Part shown: positions 41,162-53,967 of the stretch, one piece after another
Layout of the letters: the number at the start of each line of letters is the position of its first letter
Numbering within the stretch: the stretch's first letter is position 1
From: Amphiura filiformis
Lineage: Eukaryota > Echinodermata > Ophiuroidea > Amphilepidida > Amphiuridae
Assembly (NCBI RefSeq): GCF_039555335.1
Contig: NC_092637.1
Location: forward strand, 43,664,990-43,728,989
DNA length: 64,000 nucleotides
Direction: 5' to 3'
Notes under the pieces: model-generated
Database searches by the model: none
The model's input: the letters and a program-made list of their open reading frames with translations, nothing else
What the model was told of the DNA's origin: nothing
Program-made: the position numbers and the translations under genes

Positions 41162-41955
41162 TAAAGGGGGTAACCCTATTGGTTTTGGATATGGATTGTC
41201 TTTAAAATTACAAAATAATATCAAATATTGCCCCCTTTATGCTGATTTGTGAAAAAACGAGAGCATTTTCACCGTAAATGTGAATAAATAGCCAAATTTG
41301 CAATCCAATACCTTGGTATACGTGAATTACATTCTGGGCAGGCAAGCAACAACAACAATTCCCGTTCGTATGACGAATGCTGACATGCTGTACAATGCCC
41401 GGCCCGTATTGAACGGAAAATATTTGTGTTTTTTCATACCGTTTCAGAAAAAACGGAAACAAAATATATTCCCCTTGCAATACGTACATTTCAAATGAAT
41501 ATAAAAAGTTTGGGTTAAAAATGGAGAGGGAAAAAACCCGATACCGGGTATCTCTCGGGTAACGCATAATGCGCTAACCAATTGAGCTATTCAGCCCACA
41601 CTACGTCCATCGTGGAATTTTTATAACTAAATACGGCACACCGTCTCCTCAGCAGTTAGTGTGGTTCGCTTTTTTCACAGAATGTGTATGACGCGAAACC
41701 AAAGTAGCTGTTGAGGAGACTGATGATTCGCAATTAATTCCCTGCCCAGAAATCCGAAGTAATTTTTATTATTTACAAAATGGTAGCCTGTAAAAACCGC
41801 TGTGTGGCATGATTTCTCCAGAAATACATCGACTTGGAGCGTCAAATTTCAGGATAGTAATGAGAAAATTAGTATCTATTATGTGATACCAAAACCTCAT
41901 CAACAATGAAAAAAATCGGGGGATGATGCTGTCGATCGGGTTACGGACCTTTATA
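41162..41955. mobile_element. About 795-bp insertion with short inverted ends
   Basis: Unit 1 is continuous here (GCTTTTAGAGTTTG, 23635). Unit 2 has extra sequence starting AAAGGGGGTAACCC and ending GGGTTACGGACCTTTAT. Inside are a tRNA-like stretch and a hairpin at 41642-41721. No protein-coding region is convincing. Confidence 0.6.
41541..41600 (-). other. tRNA-like sequence (SINE head or tRNA pseudogene)
   Basis: The minus strand reads TAGCTCAATTGGTTAGCGCA, a good A-box and D-arm, after GGCTGAA. The downstream part lacks a proper T-arm GGTTCGA and a normal anticodon stem. I do not call a functional tRNA. Confidence 0.4.
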
Positions 41956-42185
41956 AGAGTTTGTATGCGGTGAGAACTTTCCAAACTTCCAATCTATTGT
42001 GTCCGATTTGAGCGCTGACATATTGGAAATGTTGCCAATTGATATTCATAAAGTCGTGCGATCGACACCTTTTGCTGTACATGTATGCTTCTTTATTATT
42101 AGGTGTTTTTATTCATACATCGGGAGTATTGCGTTGTATCGACTGGCAAATCGGATAGGTTGGGTCAGCATTCGCAATATCAATT

Positions 42186-42796
42186 AACTGAGATCAAAAA
42201 GAAACTTTTTTTCATTTTTTCACAACTTGTAAATCACAAGGTCATATCTTAAAATCTTGTCAATCAAAATGAACTAAAATTACACTCAGGATTACTTCAA
42301 TACTCTACTTAAAACACATGACAGTAACCAAACAGTTGTCCAACTGACACAACAGCAAAAAGCACTGACACGGAACAGCTTCCTGGACCACTTTCACAGC
42401 CCAATATTTGGCACCCAGCACAAAAAAATCTGTGAGTATGCATAAAAGATCCTGTCACAGATGATGAAATGGTGCTGCTTTTTTCTTTTCACACACTTTC
42501 TTCAAGAAGCAGGTCTTAATTGTTTCACATTATTCCACTTACTCTTTGGGATTTATCACATGTGCAGGGATCTTGTACTCATTCTCGCAGATTTTTTGCT
42601 GGGTGCCAATTATTGGGCTGTGAATGTGGACCAGGAGGCTGTTCCATGTCAGTGCATTAGCTGTTGTGTCAGTTGTATAACTGATTGGTTACTAACATGT
42701 GTTTAGAGTAGAGTATTAAAGAAAACATGATTTTGATGGACATGATTTTAAGGTATGACCTTGTGGAAAGTTATAAGTTTCTTTTTGAGCTCAGTT
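42186..42796. mobile_element. Foldback MITE, 611 bp, copy 1
   Basis: Ends AACTGAGATCAAAAAGAAAC and inverse. The arms are about 250 bp each and take up most of the length (ACTGACACAACAGC, GGAACAGC.TCCTGG, TTGGCACCCAGCA). The same length and structure recur at 61818-62428. TA flanks suggest a Tc1/mariner-like target. The open frames in it are fortuitous. Confidence 0.8.
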
Positions 42797-43537
42797 TAAT
42801 TTGATTTGATTTGATTTCATTGATTGACTGATGCTATTCCTTTAAAATTTTACTTTTTTATATATATAAATCAGGAATGTTTGATGACGTAAAATCGATA
42901 ATATGCTAGAATGTCTGGTAGAAATAATCATATTATCGATTTTTTACTCCATATATGTGCTTTTATCTCAATTTCAAATTAGCCGCCTTTGGCCGTCATG
43001 GACCAGATCGTGTCACATATTGTACTTGTAGTCTTTCAACACTTTCACAATTTCAGCTGTGCATTTTCAGCTGTGTAACTTGCACAAAACATTACGACGC
43101 AGAGATTTCCCGTCTGATGCAATGTCATCATCGTATTAATGTCTACACTATTTATGTTATTTGTTTACGAAATACGTTATGTTTATGTAAACAAAGGAAT
43201 AAACACTGTAACATATTCAGGTTTATGGTTTATCTACTTCTACTTTACAACTACCCAGTTGGCGCAGATCAGACTTAAATTCAACAGAAGATGGAAGTAA
43301 ACCTTTTTTAATGAATGATTGCATTGCGATTCATGAAATGTTGAGCAGCAGGATCACTAGTATACTACAGTTGGTTACAGATTATTTGAACTGTACATGT
43401 ATTGTCGAATTCCACAACAAATGGTAATTGTGGGGTTTATGTAGATGCTTGAAATAATATTTAAATTGTATTATTCACTTCATGCTTCTTTTAACGCATA
43501 ACTCAAATTGAGTTGGTAAGGATTCAGAAACAGTATA
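42797..43537. other. Unit 2 distal flank, non-coding
   Basis: Matches parts of 24331-24700. The 107-codon frame at 42955-43278 lacks any recognised domain and is not conserved in unit 1. Confidence 0.45.
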
Positions 43538-43984
43538 CAGTAAGCCAAAAAATTAAGGTACCACTTATGTTCACCCCCTGTATATCATAAACAAAGACAG
43601 ATATGTCATAATTGGAACCAGCAGCCAATAGCTGCATCTTTTGGATCGAATTTAAGACCTAATTTTTCAAATTGTTCCAGAAATAAAACACGACGATCCA
43701 AAACCCAAGGAAAATGCCAATTTAAAAGTTGCATTTTGCTCCTTTGCAAGTCTATGTCTGATGTGTACACAAAACGCTCGCGAACAATAGAACTAGCGCC
43801 GCGCTTCCATTGATTAGGGCGTTAAAACTAGCGTCGTGCTTTGGATTCATGATTAGAACACAAAAGTGCAATCAGAGCTAAAGAGTACAGGTATTGGCTG
43901 CTTTGTTTTAATTTTGACATACTCGTCTTTATTTAGAATATACAGGGGTGAACACAACTGGTACCTTAATTTTTTGGCTTACTG
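43538..43984. mobile_element. Tc1/mariner-like MITE with a readable empty site
   Basis: 447 bp with ends CAGTAAGCCAAAAAATTAAG and inverse; inner TGTTCACCCCTGTATA / TATACAGGGGTGAACA extends the arms. Left flank TA; right flank TG, a probable mutated TA. Unit 1 keeps the uninterrupted sequence (AATATAGTTTGACC, about 24700). Confidence 0.85.
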
Positions 43985-45364
43985 TGGTTTGGCCTATTTG
44001 CGAGGTACAGTTTAAATATATTTGAATGTTTCCTAAAATGTTTCACATTTTCCAATACGTTTTAGGGAGAAATACCGAAACAGTGTTCAAATTATATGTG
44101 CCAACATATTCCCCCCTCCCAGTAAAAGCTTGATTGCTACTCGGTAAATTGTTTGCATTACTTCATGTGTTTAGTGCATTCATAGTCAACTGTTTTTCGG
44201 TACTCAGCATTGTTCATAACAAATACATCATTTCCATTTGTTCATATTTTACTCACATTGGGGTTGATCACACACGCGCACACTGATAACATAGTTTATA
44301 ACGCCCTTGAGACTACAAACTTGAAAATACAAACGTCACGTTTGATGAAATTATGCTAGGCACCAGTGGTGCCTATAATTTATTCCACGAGTTTCTATTC
44401 ATAATTCTAGAATCGACTGTATAGATTTCATGTATGTGTACATTTTCTTTTTCCAAGAAAACTGAAGGAAACCTGTGATAGAAAACAGAACAGAACCAAG
44501 GTAATTATTATTACGTTGTCATTACCATGATTACTGCTATAGGTTGGTGCACCGATACGGGATTCGACTCATCAATGATTGGAAGGTTATGTGCTCGAAC
44601 CCTTGCCGTACCATCGTGTCGTCCACTTTCACCTCAGCCTCATTCTTTGCAGTCTTAACCTTGAACAGCCTCATTCTTTGTAGTCCTGCGGGTCAACCTT
44701 GAACAATATTATATCGAGCGCTATTGCTTTTTACGGCCGATACCTCACCAACCTGGGGGTAATTTTCCTTATCGAATCAATAGTTTTGTATATATATTCT
44801 ATGGTGTCAAAAATATCATCAAAACGTTCCATTTGATCATTAGCACTAAAGTTAATTTATTACAACAGAGAGCGATATTACTATTTAGTTATCTTACACT
44901 GACGTGACCAGTTTAAGATCATTTTGTAAACCGACTATATACGCCAGTTTAGTTCGGAGACCAGGTTGGTGGTAACGCATTCAATTCGACCAAACATATT
45001 ACCATTAATTAATTATTATTGCGAGTCCTCTGTCAACCGAAGATCCCATTTTTGTCACCAAAAGACCGCATATATTTGTTAACATTTGTCCCTAGGCTGT
45101 TTACCATCAAAACCGATGACAAATAATCTCTCTTTATGTTGGAGTAAAAGTAAAACATTATTATTTACTGAAAGGGCCTCATTTGCTTAACGTTTGTTGC
45201 CAATAAATCTTTTTTAGTATCTGTATCTAAAAGCAAGACCTTTTTTTTTTAGCACTAGTTCGGAAGTGTCCGAGGCACTCATACGACATTTTCAATTTTC
45301 ATACATGAGTGTCCTCTAGCAAAATAGAATACGTTGTAAAATGTTTTTAGTTCGTTGTATTACC

Positions 45365-48300
45365 TTAACATGCTAGAACTTCAAACCGCATACAGATGTT
45401 ACCATCCCAAGCTGTAGGGCGAATCCTGATGAACGACGCACGAACCGGGGAAGGAAAGAATGCAAGAACTACTGTACTTGAATCGGTGTTTCCATCAAAG
45501 ACCTGCAAAACAGCAAAATTAGAAACAATTTACTTCATAGTATTCTAATTGCCTTCTAATTGGTTTATAGGAGAAGCTTTATTTTCCTTTATTATAGCGC
45601 GTTAGCCTAGTAGTAAGCTTATAGGCCAAACATTCCTTTTGTTTTTGCTATCCTCTACGCGTTGGCCTAGTAGCAAGCTTATAGGCCGAACATTCCTTTT
45701 GTTTTTGCTATCCTCTACGCGTTGGCCTAGTAGTAAGCTTATAGGCCAAACATTCCTTTTGTTTTTGCTATCCTCTACGCGTTGGCCTAGTAGTAAGCTT
45801 ATAGGCCAAACATTCCTTTTGTTTTTGCTATCCTCTACGCGTTAGCCTAGTAGTAAGCTTATAGGCCAAACATTCCTTTGTTTTTGCTATCCTCTACGCG
45901 TTGGCCTAGTAGTAAGCTTATAGGCCAAACATTCCTTTTGTTTTTGCTATCCTCTACGCGTTGGCCTAGTAGTAAGCTTATAGGCCAAACATTCTTTTGT
46001 TTTTGCTATCCTCTACGCGTTGGCCTAGTAGTAAGCTTATAGGCCAAACATTCCTTTTGGTTTTGCTATCCTCTACGCGTTGGCCTAGTAGTAAGCTTAT
46101 AGGCCAAACATTCCTTTTGTTTTTGCTATCCTCTACGCGTTGGCCTAGTAGTAAGCTTATAGGCCAAACATTCCTTTTGTTTTTGCTATCCTCTACGCGT
46201 TGGCCTAGTAGTAAGCTTATAGGCCAAACATTCCTTTTGTTTTTGCTATCCTCTACGCGTTGGCCTAGTAGTAAGCTTATAGGCCAAACATTCCTTTTGT
46301 TTTTGCTATCCTCTACGCGTTAGCCTAATAGTAAGCTTATAGGCTAAACATTCCTTTTGTTTTTGCTATCCTCTACGCGTTGGCCTAGTAGTAAGCTTAT
46401 AGGCCAAACATTCCTTTTGTTTTTGCTATCCTCTACGCGTTGGCCTAGTAGTAAGCTTATAGGCCAAACATTCCTTTTGTTTTTGCTATCCTCTACGCGT
46501 TGGCCTAGTAGTAAGCTTATAGGCCAAACATTCCTTTTGTTTTTGCTATCCTCTACGCGTTGGCCTAGTAGTAAGCTTATAGGCCAAAAATTCCTTTTGT
46601 TTTTGCTATCCTCTACGCGTTGGTCTAGTAGTAAGCTTATAGGCCAAACATTCCTTTTGTTTTTGATATCCTCTACGCGTTAGCCTAGTAGTAGCTTATA
46701 GGCCAAACATTCCTTTTGTTTTTGCTATCCTCTACGCGTTGGCCTAGTAGTAAGCTTATAGGCCAAACATTCCTTTTGTTTTTGCTATCCTCTACGCGTT
46801 GGCCTAGTAGTAAGCTTATAGGCCAAACATTCCTTTTGTTTTTGCTATCCTCTACGCGTTGGCCTAGTAGTAAGCTTATAGGCCAAACATTCCTTTTGTT
46901 TTTGCTATCCTCTACGCGTTGGCCTAGTAGTAAGCTTATAGGCCAAACATTCCTTTGTTTTTGCTATCCTCTACGCGTTGGCCTAGTAGTAAGCTTATAG
47001 GCCAAACATTCCTTTTGTTTTTGATATCCTCTACGCGTTCGCCTAGTAGTAAGCTTATAGGCCAAACATTCCTTTTGTTTTTGCTATCATCTACGCGTTG
47101 GCCTAGTAGTAAGCGTATAGGCCAAACATTCCTTTTGTTTTTGCTATCCTCTACGCGCTGGCCTAGTAGTAAGCTTATAGGCCAAACATTCCTTTTGTTT
47201 TTGCTATCCTCTACGCGTTGGCCTAGTAGTAAGCTTATAGGCCAAACATTCCTTTTGTTTTTGCTATCCTCTACGCGTTGGCCTAGTAGTAAGCTTATAG
47301 GCCAAACATTCCTTTTGTTTTTGCTATCCTCTACGCGTTGGCCTAGTAGTAAGCTTATAGGCCAAACATTCCTTTTGTTTTTGCTATCCTCTACGCGTTG
47401 GCCTAGTAGTAAGCTTATAGGCCAAACATTCCTTTTGTTTTTGCTATCCTCTTCGCGTTGGCCTAGTATTAAGCTTATAGGCCAATCATTCCTTTTGTTT
47501 TTGCTATCCTCTACGCGTTGCCAAACATTCCTTTTGTTTTTGCTATCCTCTACGCGTTGGCCTAGTAGTAAGCTTATAGGCCAAACATTCCTTTTGTTTT
47601 TGATATCCTCTACGCGTTAGCCTAGTAGTAAGCTTATAGGCCAAACATTCCTTTTGTTTTTGCTATCCTCTACGCGTTGGCTTAGTAGTAAGCTTATAGG
47701 CCAAACATTTTTTGTTTTTGCTATCCTCTACCGTGTGGTAGACGACAGGCATATCCAATATTTTGAGTAGTGGATGCCGGCGTGATCCATTCGAAAAACG
47801 ACGCAGACCGTATCCTTTGCCGTGTGATATACGACATGCAGAAACTAACTAAATCAGAGCTTACAAGCTAGACCGCTCCCACTGACTAAGAATGTCCTGT
47901 AATGCAGTTAAGTTACCAATCAGAAGACAAACCATGGATATGTGAAGTATCGTCATCATAATCATAACGAATAAAAAAATCCTTACCATATCCGTCTCAG
48001 TGTCTGGAGTCTGCACAAACTTCCAATAGTTACCATCAAGACTGTACTGGATTTTGAATTTGGACACCCACTGTGGTGCGTCTGGTCGTCCTTGAATCAT
48101 TACTCCAGTTACCAATGTTTCTTCTGCCATCTCGGCTTGGATCCACTGGTTGATATCATTGAATGCGGCACCCCAATGTCCAGTCGTACCAGGCTTTCCT
48201 GGGCAGTTCAGACGAGCATTACAAGCCCTGTGGTATAATACCTTCGCTGTGGCATATTCAGTGGAAGCCTTGAGTTGACTGTCGTGTATACGTCCATCCT

Positions 48301-51081
48301 CAACTCCAGCGGCGTTTTGGCAGGCATTAGCTGTTATGGTAATTGTATTCGAATTTGAAAATATCTGTTATTTGTCAATGAGTAATGTTGTATCATTATT
48401 GCATTACATTATTGAGAAAGAGATAGAACTGCTACAGCTTTATAAACATAAACATAAACAATGAGACTTAAAAAAAATAGTAGCCATATCACTATAAGAA
48501 AGGAATAGAAAAGAGCTAAACAGAAAAAGTGGGTCTTAAGAAGGTTCTTAAAGGTAGTGATAAATTCTTGACCTGGGTTGAAAATAAGAAGGAATGTATT
48601 AAAACTGGTGAATGAGTGTGAAAGGTTTTGAAAGTTTGAACAAGACCTTTAACTGAATCTTTTGGGCAACAGGCAACCTGTGGAGAAGGGGAAAGACATG
48701 ATTTCATTCATAAACTCCATTATTTTGCTTCACAACAGAAATAAACTCCATCATTTTGCTTCACAAAAGAAGGTAGTCTCCGACAATCGCAACATTATGC
48801 CTTATGACCTGTTAGAAAAATAATTTTCAAGCACGAATCAAGTGGTTTTATTTAAAGCAAACTGATATTGACCATGAAAACGAACATAATACAGCCGCCA
48901 CTCAACACGCGATATTCAAAATTCCCAGTTATACAATGAAGGCTGACTGAGCAAAAATAAACAATATGTCATTGCACTAGACAATTTCGGCGCGTGTATT
49001 TTGAATATCGCGTTTTGAGAGCCACCTGTTTTTAATTGTTTTTATGGTCAATAATTATGAGGTTTTTTTTAAATAAACCATGTACTTGATAATTATTTTC
49101 TATCATTTATGTCATAATGTTGTAATTGCCGGAGACTTCCTTTAACTGATACGTTCAACCTACCATACCTATTGGGCCAAACTTGTCAAATTTTGACACA
49201 TTTTCAGATTATTGGCGCTCCTGAATTTAACGTTGTTGCCCCCCCCAACCTGATAACCAAATCTGATGCCGCCACCGCAAAAGATCGAAACCCTTCAAAC
49301 CTATTTCAAAAAACGATGGCTAGTAACATCTTTGAGTTAAGGCACTCAACTTAAATTTTGGTAGGTGCGTGCGGCTGTGAAGCTAAAAAAAGGAAGCTGA
49401 AGAACTGGAGCATAACTGCCGGATAGAGTCAAGTGAGTGTCTCCCCTGAGCATGTCTTACCTTTACAGCCTAGAAGTTCAAAACGCAAGCTGATGTGACC
49501 ATTCCATGCTGTAGGGATTATTCTGATGTAAGATGTTTTGACTGGTGTGGGAAAAAGTTTGGTAACAACCGTATTTTGATCAGTATTTCCATCAAATACC
49601 TGTGGTAAAGAAAAGGAGGATATCAATATATATAATAAGAACATAATTATGCTTGATTCACAAATCACAATCCTGACATTTCGTGTCCCTGACCATTTTA
49701 AATGTAACAAGAAATGTCTTTAAAAAGACAACGCCATGGATGAAGATCATGTTTCATAATTTTGCATTGCAAGTACTTGGAAAGCTAGTAAATTTGAATG
49801 TTTGGCACAACTAACCGGGTGCGAAATATTGGCATTTATTGGGAAAAAAATGTTGGTATTTATACAGCGCCTTTCACATGTGAACATGTACCAAAGCGCT
49901 TTACATTTATTCCGCCGTCGTTAGAATATGTCAGCTGCCATACAATGCCCAAGGCATGCTCATACCTTTGGACGGCGCTCAATGGACAGTATTCATAACA
50001 GCTCCCTATTTCACACATGGGTGGAGAGGAGTAATCGAGATAAAGTGCCTTACTCAAGGGCACAACACGATGGCGTCGCCGGGGCTCGAACCCGCAACCT
50101 TCCGATTATGAGTCGTAGCCCGTTCCGCTCGGCCACCGTGCTCTCTTGCACATAATTCAAAGAATTATGTTTTTAATACTAATATTAAAGTCAAGCTTAA
50201 GTTCGCTATAAATGAGCTAACGTAATGGGCTTATAATTAAGTCATCCGAGCTTTTTTGAACACTGATAAAAGTAAAGAAGAATTTTTTAGACAATTTCAC
50301 AGTGAAAAAGAAGACACACTTACCATTTCTCCATGATTGTCTGTTTGCTGCACAAATCTCCAAAAGTCACCGTCATTACTGTATTGAACTTTGAATTGGG
50401 TCACCCAATGTGATGCATCATGCCGCCCTTGTATCAGCACGCCGATAACCCATGTTTGGTCGCCTACAGCTGACTGGGGACATTTGTTGCCGTCGTTGGT
50501 CTTAGCGCTGCATGTTGGGTCACCTAGAGCAGCTTGGATCCATTGGTTGCCGTCATTGGTCTGGGCACTCCATGCTCCAGTAGTACCTTTCTGCTCAACA
50601 CGGTTCAGACGAGCATTGTTAGCCCCGTGGTAGACGCTATGAGCAAATTCGGTGGAAGCTGTGATTTGGCTGTCACCTATCCAACCATCCTCTACACCAA
50701 GACGATCTTGGCAAGTGGATTTAGCTGCAGGTAATACAATTAATTTGGGTACTTTTTGTTTATGACACAGTTTCGTGATAAAGTTATGTACTCTAATATA
50801 CAATGTTTATAAATATTATTATTCATAAAAGCTTAATATAAAACAGTCAATATGAAACTGAATGTCATCTATGTGATTTGTGAGAATGATACAGAAGGTA
50901 TAAAAAACGTTAAATATAGGGACATTTTTAATTCAATCAATTTCAATTTTTGAAGAGTAGTGCTATATACCTTCTGTCATGATATGAGCAGTAAAGGGTA
51001 CCACTGTCAATAGGCATAATGGGTACCAGGTCAATATGGGTATGGGTTATGAGTACGGACACCGGGCCATGAGTATGGATG

Positions 51082-51118
<37 letters not shown>

Positions 51119-53206
51119 ATTCCGTTGGGGCATATCACCATCAGACACCCTTCTACGTCGGCGCCGAAGTAAACTGTTCAAATAAAGAAAGTCCGCATTC
51201 ACGTAACCTGTCCTACACCAACATCTGATCTTGTTATGACAATTTAATTGATAAGGTCGTGTGCAGAATCTTGTCCAATTTGATACCAAATTTGCTACCA
51301 AACACTCTAAATTCAGAGATTGATACCAGTATATGAAATTTTCAAAAGTTGCAAATTAAAAACGGACCACGCGGACCTGTAGAGGTGAATAGCAGAGCGC
51401 GACCATTGACATAGCCCGAAACAACCTCTAGGTCATATCGATCGCATCGTGCCCTAGTATTTATCAGTAAAGCACTGTAGCAATACATGCGTTTTAAATT
51501 AACAATTGAATAAAGCGCGCACTTGGGATAGTCGACAGGGGCCCAACGTGGGCAAGCAAGCTTCACCAAATTACGACACTAAGGGTCTTTTTATCTTTTC
51601 AGTTTCCGTAACTCTATTGTTCAGATACGAAAACGCAAGGGATTCAGTAAGTTTACTGTAATCTGACCTCATTGTTAACTCTGAAGTACCAATCAGCTTA
51701 TTTCAATAGAGGCAATTGCCTGTGTCAATAAAGCCCATAAAGGCTGGAGATAAAATAGTATTGAACACTGGTGTACGACCGCTGTTTTAATGGTCTAGCG
51801 CCCTCTCGTGTTTGACAGTGATAAATTGATTCACATTATTATGACAAAATGCAAATCCGAATGAAAAGGTCCACTTTTTTTCTGTAAAAACGTTGAAAAC
51901 AAGCCCTTCAATCACAAAAGGTCCGCTTATGAGCCTGTCGCCCCCATTGCACTTGTGCAGGGCTACAGTGTCGCCCTTCACTCGTATCAATGTCTATCTC
52001 CCTATTTTGCTTCCTCCTGCCCCCCCCCCCCATATGATCAGTCTCCACACTCCCTCCCCGTCCCCCGGTCCCTACACTCTCCTCTCGAGTTCTTCTCTTT
52101 CTAGTCTTTCCGTCTCTCCCTCTCCTCTCTTTCTTCCTCACCCCCTCCCACTCTCGCTTGTTCAGTCTCAACTTAAGTATCTCCCTCCTCCCTCCCTCCC
52201 CTCGCTCATGAAATTTATCAGTATGATCCATGACTGAAAATAAGCTCTGCAAAAATAAACATTTAAAATAAACCCGAGTCTTGCATATAGGCCCAACCAA
52301 TTATCAGATTAGCTTGCCATGAATAGAATACATTATCTTTGCTCCAGTGCAAATTCTTTTGTATTGCATTTCAATATAAAACATGATTACCAAATCACCA
52401 CATGTACGCGCCTCATTGGGAGATTTTAGACGCTCGTTTCATCGCCAATATGAAAGACTTTTGCTTATAACTTGGCAACATGGTTAGTATATATTTCAAT
52501 GCAAGACTTTTTTTAAGAGCCACTTACGTCTAGGCGTAAGTGCATATACACCAAACACAAGTCAATTGAAGCCGTACAATTTACCGCGAATTTAGGACCG
52601 TAAAATTTAGACTCTTCTTTTGTCTAGATTGGCACCCAACCGCACATCTCAAGGTTTTATGTAAAAGATCAATATAACTTACCAAAACGAAAACTGAAAT
52701 TCACGAGCTTCAAATTTTCAGTAACTAACAAAAGGCTAGAATAAAAGATTGGTCATACCTGGGAGACTACCACTTCAGAATAACAATGACTTACAAAAAC
52801 TATTACGGGTACGGAAACAGAAACTGAAAAGATAAAACGACGGTAAGCAATTTCGACCGCGTGCATAGTGTTGATTTGCAACTTTTAAAAATGCACCAAA
52901 TGCCATAAACAGGTATCAATCTTTGTCACTTTTGAGTGTTTGGTAGAAAATTTGGTATCAAATTGGAGCTAACAAGATTCTGCATACGACCGTATCAATT
53001 AAATTGTCATAACAAGATCAGGTTTTGGTGTAGGACAGGCTACATGACTGCGGACTTTCTTTATTTGAGCAGTTTATAAATGACTTATACTGGTCATTGT
53101 CACCCTCACCCCATTTACGCCCTTGAATACCTGATGCTTGCACAACTGCTCTCGTTACAAAAATCAGCACGAAGAGTGAAGCTGGTTGAAACTGAATGGC
53201 AGCCAT
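45365..53206 (-). CDS. Secreted double F5/8 type C protein, gene 3
   Basis: Exons 53131-53206, 50324-50724, 49461-49599, 47987-48330 and 45365-45502, identical in length and phase to the other two; all GT-AG and open. The signal peptide starts [16 protein letters not shown]. Domain 1 keeps the internal 20-residue duplication with its two added Cys, but reads NKCPQSAVGD in the second copy. Exon 5 starts [10 protein letters not shown] and ends FEVLAC. Intron 1 is enlarged by a 1.9-kb inverted-repeat element, intron 2 holds a SINE and intron 4 the 60-bp minisatellite. The TATA-like block upstream is less well kept than in genes 1 and 2, so expression may differ. Confidence 0.88.
45595..47735. 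repeat. 60-bp minisatellite, about 36 copies
   Basis: The monomer includes GGCCTAGTAGTAAGCTTATA, GGCCAAACATTCC and TTTTGTTTTTGCTATCCTC, then TACGCGTT. TTGGCCTA and TAGGCCAA form an 8-bp dyad in every copy. Most copies are identical; a few are 59 bp or truncated (about 47521). The period is divisible by three, so long plus-strand frames repeat LLSSTRWPSSKLIGQTFLLF; copies shortened by one base break them, and it lies in an intron on the other strand. Confidence 0.97.
48906..49018. repeat. Palindromic element in intron 3 of gene 3
   Basis: Shortened counterpart of 33885-34045, with CAACACGCGATATTCAAAAT on the left and TATTTTGAATATCGCG on the right. Confidence 0.6.
49855..50155 (-). mobile_element. 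tRNA-derived SINE
   Basis: On the minus strand the head has an A-box (TGGCCGAGCGG, about 50125-50135) and a perfect B-box (GGGTTCGAGCCC, about 50082-50093). Between them is an anticodon-loop-like CTCATAA. The body follows with CCTTGAGTAAGGCACTTTAT, CACCCATGTGTG and AAAGCGCTTTGGTACATG, ending GCGCTGTATAAATACC. It lies in intron 2 of gene 3. A headless copy is at 3929-4147. Confidence 0.85.
51080..51117. repeat. (AAT)n microsatellite
   Basis: About 12 triplets, in intron 1 of gene 3. Confidence 0.95.
51170..53076. mobile_element. 1.9-kb element with about 250-bp inverted ends
   Basis: Ends TAAACTG.TCAAATAAAGAAA and inverse. The arms include TAACCTGTCCTACACCA-like, GATCTTGTTATGACAATTTA and TTTGATACCAAATTT. 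The interior has a long pyrimidine tract (52005-52205) and no believable gene. A related fragment is near 60593-60690. It occupies most of intron 1 of gene 3. Confidence 0.75.
52005..52205. repeat. C/T-rich low-complexity tract
   Basis: About 200 bp of nearly pure pyrimidine stretches on the plus strand. The frames across it on both strands are low-complexity artefacts. Confidence 0.85.
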
Positions 53207-53920
53207 TGTGGACGTTTTCTCGTTCCGTTCAGTCTGAAATAATGCACACAGAAAATATCAGATCTATACAACATACATTTGAGGGGCTCAATATAAAAAC
53301 TTTGGGTTATTTTGAGAAAATAGGACTTTTGTGTGCGAATTTTCAATACAATACATAACAATTTCACATCTTAAAACACTGATTTAACAAATTTACCAAG
53401 TTACATTCATGATGATTCATGTTTGTAATAATGACCTTTGGTGACCTTTACATTTTTCAGCAGCGCCCTCTATTTTTACCAAAATGTGGGATAGGTCGTT
53501 TTATATTGAGCCCCTCATTTATGATTAGGTTTACTTTTTGCCTCTCTACTTCTTCAGATGATCATCAAGTAGATAAAAATAAGGTTATGTGATTATAAAG
53601 AATGACGCTTATTATATGCAAACAATTCTTGCCCGAACCAGTGAATGACAAAGAAGAATTCTACAAGTTGTAAGTTAAACATTTATCCAATATCATGTCG
53701 ATTTCATACTACGTACTAGATCGCAATGTTCTCAACAAAATAATATCAATCCATCTTTTGGCGTAGCTGTGATTTTTGCCCGAGAGGAGGTGGGAAAGCA
53801 TATATGTGGCAGGTTTGCAACGCTGCAACACAACAACACCCGCCCCGACAAAAAAATCACTGATTTTAATTACAATAATTACACACCCACACCCCGCACA
53901 CACACCCCACACCCCACCAA
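53207..53920. other. 5' flank of gene 3, non-coding
   Basis: Contains TGTATAG about 55 nt upstream of the start codon as a weak TATA candidate, and otherwise no recognised feature. Confidence 0.45.
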
Positions 53921-53967
53921 TACATACATGTACATGTACATGTACATGTACATGTACATGTACATAC
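53921..53967. repeat. (ACATGT)n self-complementary repeat
   Basis: About seven copies of TACATG, each a palindrome. Confidence 0.9.

Noticed and set aside
41541-41600. Functional tRNA gene
   Set aside because: Good D-arm but no T-arm consensus and no regular anticodon stem; better explained as a SINE head or relic.
45639-47620. Long plus-strand frames repeating LLSSTRWPSSKLIGQTFLLF, resembling a repeat protein
   Set aside because: They follow only from a 60-bp period divisible by three. One-base deletions in some monomers break the frame, and the array lies in an intron of a gene on the other strand.
45595-47735. CRISPR-like array
   Set aside because: Monomers are contiguous with no unique spacers, and the genome is eukaryotic.
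51893-52300. Pro/Ser-rich or Arg/Glu-rich proteins on opposite strands
   Set aside because: Both are read from the pyrimidine-rich tract; low-complexity composition only.
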